32,399 bases of DNA from Mycobacteriales bacterium (GTDB lineage: Bacteria > Actinomycetota > Actinomycetes > JAFAQI01): NCBI GenBank assembly GCA_035550055.1, contig DASZRO010000097.1:1-32399 (forward strand). Reading direction: 5' to 3'. Positions 7,335 to 15,278 of the stretch are shown here, in pieces (the first letter of the stretch is position 1; every line of letters begins with the position of its first letter). The translations under genes were made by a program, and so were the position numbers. The notes under the pieces are model-generated. The model saw only the letters and a program-made list of their open reading frames with translations, made no database searches and was not told the DNA's origin.

Positions 7335-8348
7335 CTAGGTGCGCGCGGTGGTCGTCGCGCAGTACGGGCAGCTCAGCTGGTTGACCCCGACCGGGAACGA
7401 CAGCGGCGCGCCGCAGCCCTGACAGGCGGCGCTGCCCCCGCCGAGGTCGAGCTTGCGGCCGCAGCCGTCGCACACGACGGCGGTGGCGCCCGGCACGGTC
7501 TGTAGCCGGGCGCCACAGCCCGCGCACTGCGTCGTGTCGGTGTCGATGTGTTCGTAGGGCGTGTACTCGCCGCGCAGCCCGTACATCTCGAGCAGCTTCT
7601 CGCCGTCCTCCGGGGACAAGTGGGCGATCCAGCCTTGGCAGAACGTCGAGAACTCCATCCGCAGCGGCACGCCCGGCGGCGCCTCGTCGGGGTCGAGAGC
7701 GAGGACGCCCACCTCGGCGAGGTGGGCGTAGGTGAGCTCCATCTGGCGCTTGAACAGTGCGGCGTACTCCCAGAAGCCGTTCTCGACCCGCCACGCCCCG
7801 TCGCCCATCGGGACCCGCACCAGCGCGTTGGCGCGCACCTGCATCTCGGCCTCCAGCGGCTGCTGCGCCGGGTCGAGATCCTTGGCCACCGCACTCTCGA
7901 CGAGGTAGGTGACCATGCGTGCCCGGAAGTCCTCGTCGGCACATCGCGGGGACACCGCCTGCGGGCACTGCTTGACCCACTCGGTGAAGATCGTGCGATA
8001 GCACTCGCGCAGCGAATCCGCGTCGTTGGCGTTGCGCGCGACGATCATCGGGGCCTGCAGCGGCGCCGCGAGGTGGTGGTAGACGGTGTTGGTGAGCGCG
8101 GCGTTGGTGGCGGCGTTGGCCATCCGGAAGTCGTAGTCCATCAGCGCGCCGCAGTAGTCGCAGTAGAGGTACGCCGTGACCGACGGCAGTCGCTTCGTGC
8201 CACCGCACTGCGGGCAGTCGACCTGCTTCACGAAGTCCGCGCGTGCGGCCACCGACGGCCGCGCCATCGTCGTCGCGATCGTCTCGAGCTGCTGCGCGTA
8301 CGTCGGCGGAGGTGGTGCCGGCTCGGACTTCCGCTTGAACAAGCTCAC
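7335..8348 (-). CDS. Protein with three zinc-ribbon motifs, function unknown
   Basis: A 337-residue soluble protein from GTG 8348. It has an N-terminal ribbon (C45-x2-C48, C63-x2-C66), a long helical middle of about 200 residues and two C-terminal ribbons (C275-x2-C278 with C293-x2-C296; C309-x2-C312 with C327-x2-C330), twelve paired cysteines in all. The middle contains FWEYAALFKRQMELTYAHLAEVG and FCQGWIAHLSPEDGEKLLEMYG; I recognise no enzyme motif there. No membrane segment. Zinc ribbons usually bind nucleic acid or protein. The gene lies 30 bp downstream of the VOC gene, in line with the sigma factor, so it is probably the third gene of that operon. The convergent lipoprotein gene ends 20 bp away; a weak AGCCG/CGGCT hairpin lies between. 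Confidence 0.82.
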   Translation of the reverse strand: MSLFKRKSEPAPPPPTYAQQLETIATTMARPSVAARADFVKQVDCPQCGGTKRLPSVTAYLYCDYCGALMDYDFRMANAATNAALTNTVYHHLAAPLQAPMIVARNANDADSLRECYRTIFTEWVKQCPQAVSPRCADEDFRARMVTYLVESAVAKDLDPAQQPLEAEMQVRANALVRVPMGDGAWRVENGFWEYAALFKRQMELTYAHLAEVGVLALDPDEAPPGVPLRMEFSTFCQGWIAHLSPEDGEKLLEMYGLRGEYTPYEHIDTDTTQCAGCGARLQTVPGATAVVCDGCGRKLDLGGGSAACQGCGAPLSFPVGVNQLSCPYCATTTART

Positions 8349-8378
8349 CCGATCATCGTCGCGCGAGCGGTCTGTCGG

Positions 8379-9251
8379 CTACAACTGTCCGAGGTAGAAG
8401 GCCATGCCTTGGTCGTCGACGCAGTCCGAGGTGATGCCGTAGGGCATCTGCGCCGGGTCGGTGGCCTGGCCGCCACGTTCGCGGACCCTCGCAACCGCCG
8501 CCGCGACGTCGTCGACCCGGTACATCAGCATGACGTTCTGCCGGCCGCTGCCACCCCAGATCCCGCCCTGTGGCGTCGAACCCTCGATCTGCAGGCTGTG
8601 CTCGACGTTGCCCGGGTGGAAGCCCCAGCCGAACAGCTCGCCGAAGAACGTCGCGGCGCGCTGCTCGTCGCCCGGGCAGAACGTGAGGTAGGCGACGTCT
8701 CCCGGCAGCTCGCCGTTGGGGGTCGTGGCGGACGCGCCGGACTCGTGGACCAGCCCGAACCCGTTGCCCTGGTCGTCCGTGCAGCGCGAGCGGATGCCGT
8801 ACGGCGTCTCGAACGGGTCGACGGCGGTGCCGCCGAGTGCTCGCACCTTCGCGACGGCTGCCTCGATGTCCGCGACGTGGTGGACGAGGTGGACGCCGGG
8901 GTTGGGTACGCCCGGGACGGGCTCGCCGTCCCACACCCCGCCGGGCAACGAGAGGTTCACGACGTTGTCGTAACCGCCGAGCTCCAGTGAGTCGCCGAAC
9001 CGCCAACCGAGTACGTCGCTGTAGAAGGCGCGCGCCCGTTCCGCGGACGGGACGTGCAGGCTGAAGAACGCGACGTCTCCGTCGGCGGGTCCGCGATGTG
9101 CTCGCGCGCGCAAGCGGGATCCAATCTTCGTCGTCATCTCTTCTCCTTCGATGAGAGCGCGTTCGATGCGGGAACGCAGCCGGGAAGCGAACGTCGGATC
9201 GGGGTCGAGCGGCACGATCGGGCGGCGGAGGATCTCCAGCGGGTCAGCCAT
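8379..9251 (-). CDS. Two-domain VOC (glyoxalase-like) protein with conserved-looking N-terminal tail
   Basis: A 290-residue protein from ATG 9251, fixed by GAGGAGG just upstream. Residues about 60-170 (VAFFSLHVPSAERARAFYSDVLGW, then GVHLVHHVADIEAAVAKVRALGG, then DDQGNGFGLV) and about 183-290 (VAYLTFCPGDEQRAATFFGELFGW, then VMLMYRVDDVAAAVARVRERGG, then DDQGMAFYL) are two VOC half-barrels in tandem. Members include dioxygenases, glyoxalases and resistance proteins, often with a metal; I could not assign the metal ligands. The first 40 residues (MADPLEILRRPIVPLDPDP, then FASRLRSRIERAL) are not part of the VOC fold and look like a short docking helix. The start overlaps the sigma-factor stop by eight bases, so the two are coupled and the protein may sense something for, or bind to, that sigma factor (inference). 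Confidence 0.9.
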   Translation of the reverse strand: MADPLEILRRPIVPLDPDPTFASRLRSRIERALIEGEEMTTKIGSRLRARAHRGPADGDVAFFSLHVPSAERARAFYSDVLGWRFGDSLELGGYDNVVNLSLPGGVWDGEPVPGVPNPGVHLVHHVADIEAAVAKVRALGGTAVDPFETPYGIRSRCTDDQGNGFGLVHESGASATTPNGELPGDVAYLTFCPGDEQRAATFFGELFGWGFHPGNVEHSLQIEGSTPQGGIWGGSGRQNVMLMYRVDDVAAAVARVRERGGQATDPAQMPYGITSDCVDDQGMAFYLGQL

Positions 9252-9768
9252 CGTCGCCTCCTCGCAGCTCGTACTCACGTCTGAATGCAGCCCGGGCGCG
9301 CGACACCAAGACCTCGGTGGCCTGTCGGGTGCGGCCGAGCTCGGCCGCTACCGCCGGCACCGAGAGATCGTCGAGATAGCGCAGCGTGAGGACGGTCCGA
9401 TGCGCCGGCGAGAGCGATGCCAGCGTCTGCTGAGCGCGCAACGCGTCGAGCCGGACGTCCCACGGGTCGTCGTCGTGCTCGGCGATGGCGGCGACCGCCG
9501 CCAGTCTCGACTCTTCCCGGGAACGTCGCCGCCAGTGGTCGACGAGCTTGTGGCGCGCGATGCCCACCACCCACGGCACGCTGAGCGGCGCGCTTCCCGC
9601 ACGCACCGCCGCGACCGCGGCGAGGAACGTCTCCGAGGTGAGGTCCTCCGCGACAGAGACCGATCCGCAGCGCGACAGCAGGTAGCCGAACACAGTGGGC
9701 AGCGCCTCGTCGTACAGCGCCAGCAACGGCTGCTGCTCGGCGGGCGGGGAAGCAGCACGGCCACTCAC
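9244..9768 (-). CDS. RNA polymerase ECF sigma factor
   Basis: A 174-residue sigma factor from GTG 9768, which sits in the string ATGTGAGTGG; the ATG two bases upstream is out of frame and followed at once by a stop. Region 2 is residues about 13-60 (LALYDEALPTVFGYLLSRCG, then AEDLTSETFLAAV, with PWVVGIARHKLVDHWRR). Region 4 is about 110-165 (LASLSPAHRTVLTLRYLDDL, then AELGRTRQATEVLVSRARAAF), a helix-turn-helix for the -35 element. There is no C-terminal sensor extension. No classical zinc anti-sigma gene (HxxxCxxC) lies nearby; the coupled partner is instead the VOC protein. Its own promoter would be in 9769-9825, where I see no certain motif. Confidence 0.94.
   Translation of the reverse strand: MSGRAASPPAEQQPLLALYDEALPTVFGYLLSRCGSVSVAEDLTSETFLAAVAAVRAGSAPLSVPWVVGIARHKLVDHWRRRSREESRLAAVAAIAEHDDDPWDVRLDALRAQQTLASLSPAHRTVLTLRYLDDLSVPAVAAELGRTRQATEVLVSRARAAFRREYELRGGDDG
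9257..9263 (-). promoter_or_regulatory. Ribosome-binding site GAGGAGG of the VOC gene
   Basis: GAGGAGG on the minus strand lies five bases before the ATG at 9251 and inside the end of the sigma-factor gene. It decides the VOC start against the longer frame from 9278. Confidence 0.75.
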
Positions 9769-9825
9769 ATCTCTACTGTCGCGTGCGGCCTCGAAACTCC
9801 GACGGTCTGTCGGCGAAAACCTTGG

Positions 9826-11481
9826 TCAGCCGATGCCCTGAAGCGCGAACGTGCTGCTGTTCGCCGCGGACGGCTCGCCTTCGACGTCGAACAGCGGCAG
9901 CCACGGAGAGGCGTTCGCACCGAGGCTGGACGCTGCCGGAGAGGTCCCGACGGTGAACCACTGCGCGGCGTACGGCAGACCGTGGTAGGTGACGATCGTG
10001 CCCGTTTGGTAGTGCCGGGCCGGAGACCACTGCGGGTAGCTGCCCGAGACGAGCGTGGTGATCCGCGGTGCATGGTCACTTGGCAGTACCGGTCCGAGCA
10101 GCTGCCACGGGTTGGGGTTCGCCCCGGTCTCCGCGAGCGGGTCCGTGGCCGAGTTCTGCCACTTCGCCTCGTAGATGTTGCCGTTGCGCTCCACTCGATA
10201 GCCCTGCACGTATGCCGGCCACGCCCGCCACGCGGGGTAGGGGCTGTTCGCCGGGTCCTTCGCGACGATGGGGTCGGCGGCGCCGGCTGTGTCGACGCCC
10301 GCCGCGTTCGCTGTCGCGCTGGACGGTGACAGCTTCGCCATCGTCTTGCTGAACTCGCCGACCGAGGTCTGTCGCACCCCACTGCAGGTGTTCGAGTGGA
10401 CAGCGGCGCCGGTGAACGTCGCGGTCGTGCATGCGGCGTCCCGGTTCAGCGACCAGATCGACATCCGGCCCATCCCATGCTCGGAAGCGAAGCGCGTCAG
10501 TGCGGTCGCGTCCTGGGTCGTGAACGTCTCGCCGGGGGTGTCGTTGACGCCGATCATCGCGGTGACGCCGAGATGCCGCCACACCGCAGAGCTGGTCAGT
10601 GGTTCGCCCGCCTGCTGGTAGGCGGTCGCGAGCTGCCGGGCGGTGGCGGTGACCGCGTCTTCCGCGTCGGCCAGCATGTCGTCTTGCGGCGTGCCGTAGT
10701 CCATCGCCATGACGTTGACGCCGGCGAGGGTCACCCGGTCGCGCAGCATGCGGGCGACCAGCTGGTCGGCGGCGCTTGGCAGGCCGTCCGGCGCGACCGG
10801 CAGCGTCACCCACACCTTGAGTGGCGGCTGGTCCGAGGTGGTCGTCTGCTGGAGGTCGACGAGTGCTTGGTCCCTGCGTTCGATCGACGCGACGTCGTAG
10901 AGCGCGCTGCCCTCGATGTCGAGGTCGATCGTGTCGAGCTGGTAGCGATCAACGACAGAGCGGTACGCCGTCTCCAGTGAGGTCGCTGACGAGCAGGTGG
11001 TGGCGAGCTCGCTGTTGGCCTGCCCGCCGAAGGAGACGATCGGATCGCCGCCCTCGGTACGGTATTCGGCGATCCGCCGGTCGAGCGCCAGTGTCTGCGC
11101 GGCGCCGTCCAGCGAGTACGCGCCGCCCCACGACGGCGAGCAACCGTTGTGCTTGTCGGCGACGACGAACCCCAGCACGACATGTGCCGCCGGGTTGACC
11201 GCGGGGTCCTGGAACTGCAGGTACGGCGGCAACGTGGTGTCGACGTACGGCGCGAACCAGGCGCGGTCGCTCGCCGCGACGAGGGCGGTGCCACCCGAAC
11301 TCGCGACGTGCCGGGACAGCGCCCACGCGCCGCCGGCGACCAGTACCCCGAGGGCCGCCACGGCTGACAACACCCGCACGAATGACAGGCGCGGCCCGGG
11401 CGGCTGCGCCCGCTCTGCCGCAAGGTCTTCGTCAAGCTCGATCTGCCCGCTACAGACCAGTGCGCTGGGCTGGGACGCCAT
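9826..11481 (-). CDS. Membrane-anchored GH18 glycoside hydrolase (chitinase-like) with CBM-like modules
   Basis: A 551-residue protein with a short cytoplasmic N-terminus, one membrane segment (residues about 35-56) and a large extracellular part. GH18 landmarks are present: SFGG (150-153), DTIDLDIE (183-190) matching DxxDxDxE with Glu190 as acid/base, MAMDYG on a later strand and SIWSLNRD near the barrel end. It should be catalytically competent, on chitin or another N-acetylglucosamine-containing glycan. After a linker come two aromatic modules (YPAWRAWPAYVQGYRVERNG, then IYEAKWQN and PWQLLGP; and YPQWSPARHYQTGTIVTYHG, then PYAAQW), resembling CBM5/12 chitin-binding domains. It is unusual in being tethered rather than released. 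Transcribed divergently from the polysaccharide genes, so it may trim or release the product of the neighbouring synthases (inference). Confidence 0.9.
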   Translation of the reverse strand: MASQPSALVCSGQIELDEDLAAERAQPPGPRLSFVRVLSAVAALGVLVAGGAWALSRHVASSGGTALVAASDRAWFAPYVDTTLPPYLQFQDPAVNPAAHVVLGFVVADKHNGCSPSWGGAYSLDGAAQTLALDRRIAEYRTEGGDPIVSFGGQANSELATTCSSATSLETAYRSVVDRYQLDTIDLDIEGSALYDVASIERRDQALVDLQQTTTSDQPPLKVWVTLPVAPDGLPSAADQLVARMLRDRVTLAGVNVMAMDYGTPQDDMLADAEDAVTATARQLATAYQQAGEPLTSSAVWRHLGVTAMIGVNDTPGETFTTQDATALTRFASEHGMGRMSIWSLNRDAACTTATFTGAAVHSNTCSGVRQTSVGEFSKTMAKLSPSSATANAAGVDTAGAADPIVAKDPANSPYPAWRAWPAYVQGYRVERNGNIYEAKWQNSATDPLAETGANPNPWQLLGPVLPSDHAPRITTLVSGSYPQWSPARHYQTGTIVTYHGLPYAAQWFTVGTSPAASSLGANASPWLPLFDVEGEPSAANSSTFALQGIG

Positions 11482-11685
11482 CGATCTGCTCCCGAGTTGG
11501 CTGGCTTGGATGTGTTCGTCTCATGCTCGGCGTTCGGCGCGATTTTGTGTTGACTCGAAAGGGCTGGTCTGACCGCACTATCCGGGTCATCACTTTTGCT
11601 CAAAGTCGCCGATTCGACTTCAGGTTTGTCGTCTGCACGCGGATCATCCGAACACGTGCTTCAGCGGCCGAGAGGGTGACAACGC
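11482..11685. promoter_or_regulatory. Divergent promoter region, GH18 / polysaccharide operon
   Basis: This 204-bp gap, richer in A and T than its surroundings between about 11535 and 11640, separates the GH18 gene from the glycosyltransferase operon and should carry both promoters. TTGACT occurs at 11550-11555, but the best -10-like string (TATCCG) is too far, about 23 bases away. A short GGTC-T-GACC palindrome lies at 11566-11574. No firm promoter or operator can be called. Confidence 0.45.
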
Positions 11686-14040
11686 GTGCATCAGGCGGAG
11701 ATCCAGGCGATCCGGGCGTCACGAGGGTTTCGCCGTCGGCAGGTGGGTTCGGACCGCCGTGGCACGACCCCGTCGCTGCTGCCGCCTCCCGTCAGTGAGC
11801 GGCGGCTGACCGCCGGCCGCGCCGCGGTCGTCGTGATCCTGCTGGCCTGGGCAACGTACGGGTACTTCTTCGTGGCGCAGGAGCTCACCGCCGCGATGGC
11901 GCCCGCCACGCGCGCGGTGTCGGTGCTGTGCTGGGTGATCGTCACGATGATCACCGCGTCGTCGCTGGCGTACCTGGTGAGCCGACTCGCGTTCTTTGCC
12001 CGTAGTCGCGCCCATCGACGGGTGACACGGGTGGAGCTCGATGAGTTCTTCGCGAGCAAGCGGCCCAGCCTCACCGCACTCGTCCCGTCCTACCGGGAGG
12101 ACCTGCGGGTGGTCCGCAACACGATGTTGTCGGCGGCACTCCAGGAGTTCCCCGACCTGCGGGTGGTGTTGCTTCTCGACGACCCGCCGAACCCAAAAGA
12201 CGCCAAGGACGCCGCGTCCTTGGCGGCGACGCGCACGCTGATCGGCGAGCTCTCCGACCTGCTCGCCGAGCCGGCCCGTGACTTCGAGGAGGCTCTGCTC
12301 GAGCTCGAGCGGGCGGATCATCTCGGCAAGGACGCTCTTGACACCGTCGCGCGGCTCTACGAGCAGGCGACCAGTTGGCTCGCCCGCTTCGCGGTGGACC
12401 TCGAGCCTGACGACCACGCCGACGAGTTCTTCGTCGACAGCATCCTGCTGCGCCTCGCCGCCGACTTCCGGCTGACCGGCGCGGCGGTGCGCGCCGCGAT
12501 TGACGAAGGCCGGACGATCCCGCGGGCGCGGGTACATGCGCTCGTGCGACGCCTCGCCTGGACGTTCCGCGCGGACCTCTCGTGCTTCGAGCGCAAGCAG
12601 TACGCCTCGCTGTCTCACGAATCCAACAAGGCGATGAACCTCAACAGCTATCTCGGCCTGATGGGAGGCGCTTACCGCGACCGGGTGACGTCGCTCGGCC
12701 GCGTGCTCCAGCGGTGCGGGTCCTCGGACGCCGACCTCGTGATCCCCGATCCCGACTACGTGCTGACCCTCGACGCCGACAGCGTGATCATGCCGGAGTA
12801 CTGCGCCCGGCTCGTGTACCTGCTCGAGCAAACCGAACACGCCCGCGTCGCCGTCATGCAGACGCCGTACACGGCCTTCCCGGGCGCGGAGACGCGGCTC
12901 GAACGGATCGCGGGGGCGACCACCGACCTGCAGTACATCGTCCACCAGGGAATGGCGCGCCACGACGCGGCGTTCTGGGTCGGCGCCAACGCGATCCTGC
13001 GCAAGCGGGCGCTCGACGAGATCTGCGAGGTCAGCTACGACGGCGACTTCGAGATCCGCCGCTACGTCCAGGACCACACCGTCATCGAGGACACCGAGTC
13101 CAGCATCGACCTGCGAATCCACGGCTGGAACCTGCTCAGCTACCCGGAGCGCCTGGCCTACAGCGCGACGCCGCCGGACTTCGGATCGTTGTGCATCCAG
13201 CGCCGCCGCTGGGCCAACGGCGGCTTGCTGATCCTGCATCGGCTGTGGCAGCAGCGCAAGGCAATGCGCATGCGCGGTGAGCGCCTGCGCCTGCGCGAGG
13301 TCGTGCTGCGGGCCAACTACATGGCATCGATCGCGTGGTGCTCCATCAGCCTCGTCGTGTTGCTGCTCGTCTATCCGTCGAGCAGCCAGGTGAGTGCGGC
13401 GTTGCTCGGCGCCATCGCGTTGCCGTACTTCGTGTGCCAGGCGAGCGACCTCAAGTACTACGGCTACAAGCGGCTCGACGCGCTGCGGGTCTACGCGTTC
13501 AACATGCTGCTGTTGCCGGTGAACCTCGCGGGGGTTGCGAACTCGATCGTGCAGGCGGTCACCGGCGAGAAGAGCGCGTTCGGCCGGACGCCGAAGGTGC
13601 TGCGTCGCACCGTCCCGCCGTTGACCTTCAGCGTCGCGCCGTACCTCATCCTCGTGATGGCCGGGTTCGAGTTCGCGCGGTACGCCCATCAACGGCTGTG
13701 GGTCGCGGCTGGCTACTCGGCCGTCAACACGCTGCTCACCTTCTACGCGTTGTCGGCGTTCATCGGCGTCCGTACGTCGATAGTGGACATCGCGATTCAG
13801 CTGAAGGCGCGGTTGTACGCGCCCGCGAAGCAGGCGGCGCAGACCCACCCTGACCCGCTCGGCGTGCTCGAGGCCGCGCCTGCGCTCGACTGGGCCTCGG
13901 TGCTCGACATCGGAGCCGGCGACCTGTCCGCGATCCCGGCAGCGCCGACGCCCGTGCCGGCGCCGGCCAAGGCCATGCCCGTCGAGATCCCCAAACAGCG
14001 CCGCCGGGCGGCGGCCCGCCTGCTCTCGACGGCGGACTGA
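11686..14040 (+). CDS. Large cellulose-synthase-like GT2 glycosyltransferase
   Basis: A 784-residue membrane glycosyltransferase from GTG 11686, preceded by GAGAGGG. Two membrane helices near residues 45-110 are followed by a GT-A domain starting SLTALVPSYREDLRVVRNTM. Catalytic motifs are D363-A-D365 (TLDADS), E468-D469 (the TED equivalent, VIEDTES) and Q505-RRR-W509, the set of processive synthases such as cellulose synthase. About five helices follow, then a Pro/Ala-rich cytosolic tail. Between LLLDDPPN (about residue 165) and the acceptor-side segment SNKAMNLNSYL (about 311) lies an extra helical insertion of roughly 100 residues, not usual in bacterial BcsA. There is no C-terminal PilZ domain, so no c-di-GMP control is evident. 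The sugar used is unknown. First gene of a tight operon, five bases before the next GT2 gene. Confidence 0.93.
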   Translation: MHQAEIQAIRASRGFRRRQVGSDRRGTTPSLLPPPVSERRLTAGRAAVVVILLAWATYGYFFVAQELTAAMAPATRAVSVLCWVIVTMITASSLAYLVSRLAFFARSRAHRRVTRVELDEFFASKRPSLTALVPSYREDLRVVRNTMLSAALQEFPDLRVVLLLDDPPNPKDAKDAASLAATRTLIGELSDLLAEPARDFEEALLELERADHLGKDALDTVARLYEQATSWLARFAVDLEPDDHADEFFVDSILLRLAADFRLTGAAVRAAIDEGRTIPRARVHALVRRLAWTFRADLSCFERKQYASLSHESNKAMNLNSYLGLMGGAYRDRVTSLGRVLQRCGSSDADLVIPDPDYVLTLDADSVIMPEYCARLVYLLEQTEHARVAVMQTPYTAFPGAETRLERIAGATTDLQYIVHQGMARHDAAFWVGANAILRKRALDEICEVSYDGDFEIRRYVQDHTVIEDTESSIDLRIHGWNLLSYPERLAYSATPPDFGSLCIQRRRWANGGLLILHRLWQQRKAMRMRGERLRLREVVLRANYMASIAWCSISLVVLLLVYPSSSQVSAALLGAIALPYFVCQASDLKYYGYKRLDALRVYAFNMLLLPVNLAGVANSIVQAVTGEKSAFGRTPKVLRRTVPPLTFSVAPYLILVMAGFEFARYAHQRLWVAAGYSAVNTLLTFYALSAFIGVRTSIVDIAIQLKARLYAPAKQAAQTHPDPLGVLEAAPALDWASVLDIGAGDLSAIPAAPTPVPAPAKAMPVEIPKQRRRAAARLLSTAD

Positions 14041-14045
14041 TCGCG

Positions 14046-15278
14046 ATGCATATCGCTCCGCTTCATCTGCTCCTCGGCTCCGCCGCCTGGCACCGCTATC
14101 TCCCATTCGCGGTCGCCGGCCTGCTCGTGTGGGGCATCTGGATCTACCGCGTCGTGTCCTCGACGTTCATGAAGCCGGTCGTCAACGAGTTCCGTACGAC
14201 GACGTCAGTCGTCGTACCGACCTTCCGCGAGGATCCAGCGGTCATCGAACGCTGTCTCGCCAGCTGGCTCGAACAACGGCCGACCGAGCTGATCGTCGTC
14301 CCGGACGTCGCCGACACGGAGGTCATCGAGGTGCTGGAACGCGCAGCAGCACAGCATCCCGAGCTGCAAGTACTGCCCTTCCGTCACGCCGGAAAGCGGT
14401 CGGCGCTCGGGCACGGGATGCGCGCGGCGACGGGCGAGATCCTGGTGCTCTGCGACGCCGACACCAGCTGGCTGCCGGGCCTGCTCGACGCCATCCAGAT
14501 GCCGTTCGCCGATCCGGCGGTCGGTGGCGTGGGAAGCCAGCAGAACGTCTTCGAGCGAACGGGTTCGATCTGGCGCCGGGTCGCCGACTGGCTCATGAAC
14601 CTGCGCTACTACAACTACGTCCCTGCGATGGCGCGCAAGGGTGCGGTGTCGTGCTTGTCCGGCCGCACCGTCGCCTACCGCACGTCGGTGGTCAAGCCGG
14701 TGATCAAGGACATGGAGAACGAGGACTTCCTCGGCCGGCGCTGCATCAGCGGCGACGACGGACGGCTCACCTGGCTCGTGCTCTCGCAGGGATACCGGTG
14801 CACGCACCAGCCTTCCGCCCGGGCCGAAAGCGTGTTCCCGGATGACTTGCGGACGTTCCTCAAGCAGCGGGTGCGCTGGAGCCGCAACAGCTACCGGACG
14901 TATCTGACCGCGATCTACAACGGCTGGCTCTGGTCGACGCCTCTGGTCACCAGGGTGACGGTCGCTCAGATCATGCTGACTCCGATCACCATCAGCCTGA
15001 CGATCTACTTCCTGTTCGCGTATCGGCTGGACTTCTCACACCCGACCACGCAGGCGGTCGTCGGTTCGATCGCGTCCCTGCTCGTCGCCCGCGGCATCCG
15101 CGGCTCGTCACATCTCATCCGCCATCCCGGCGAGATCTTGCTGTTGCCGCTCGTGACCGTCGTGGCGATCGTGATCGCGCTGCCGGTCAAGGGCTACGCG
15201 ATGCTCACCATGAACCGGCAAGGGTGGTTGACCCGCGGCGGCACCGCCCCGACGATCCGACCAGCAACGGCCGTCTGA
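14046..15278 (+). CDS. Hyaluronan-synthase/NodC-like processive GT2 glycosyltransferase
   Basis: A 410-residue membrane protein with one N-terminal helix (residues about 18-37), a GT-A domain (VVVPTFREDPAVIERCLASW) and about three C-terminal helices. Motifs in order are D137-A-D139 (CDADTSW), SGRTVAYR, G236-D-D-G-R-L (the GDDR equivalent) and Q274-RVR-W278. The set resembles class I hyaluronan synthases, NodC and Alg8, which add UDP- or GDP-sugars repeatedly and push the chain through the membrane. Which sugar is used cannot be read. It follows the larger GT2 by five bases, and its stop overlaps the next gene's ATG by one base (TGATG). Two different processive synthases side by side suggest a heteropolymer or two cooperating steps (inference). 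Confidence 0.93.
   Translation: MHIAPLHLLLGSAAWHRYLPFAVAGLLVWGIWIYRVVSSTFMKPVVNEFRTTTSVVVPTFREDPAVIERCLASWLEQRPTELIVVPDVADTEVIEVLERAAAQHPELQVLPFRHAGKRSALGHGMRAATGEILVLCDADTSWLPGLLDAIQMPFADPAVGGVGSQQNVFERTGSIWRRVADWLMNLRYYNYVPAMARKGAVSCLSGRTVAYRTSVVKPVIKDMENEDFLGRRCISGDDGRLTWLVLSQGYRCTHQPSARAESVFPDDLRTFLKQRVRWSRNSYRTYLTAIYNGWLWSTPLVTRVTVAQIMLTPITISLTIYFLFAYRLDFSHPTTQAVVGSIASLLVARGIRGSSHLIRHPGEILLLPLVTVVAIVIALPVKGYAMLTMNRQGWLTRGGTAPTIRPATAV

Noticed and set aside
7315..7336. AGCCG/CGGCT hairpin between the lipoprotein and zinc-ribbon genes as terminator
   Set aside because: Only five base pairs with a 12-base loop and no U tract.
11550..11580. TTGACT with TATCCG as a sigma-70 promoter
   Set aside because: The spacing is about 23 bases, outside the normal 16-19, so it was not called.
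11719..14106. Minus-strand frame of 795 residues opposite the large GT2
   Set aside because: Arg/Glu/His-rich shadow; the GT2 motifs and start signal are on the plus strand.
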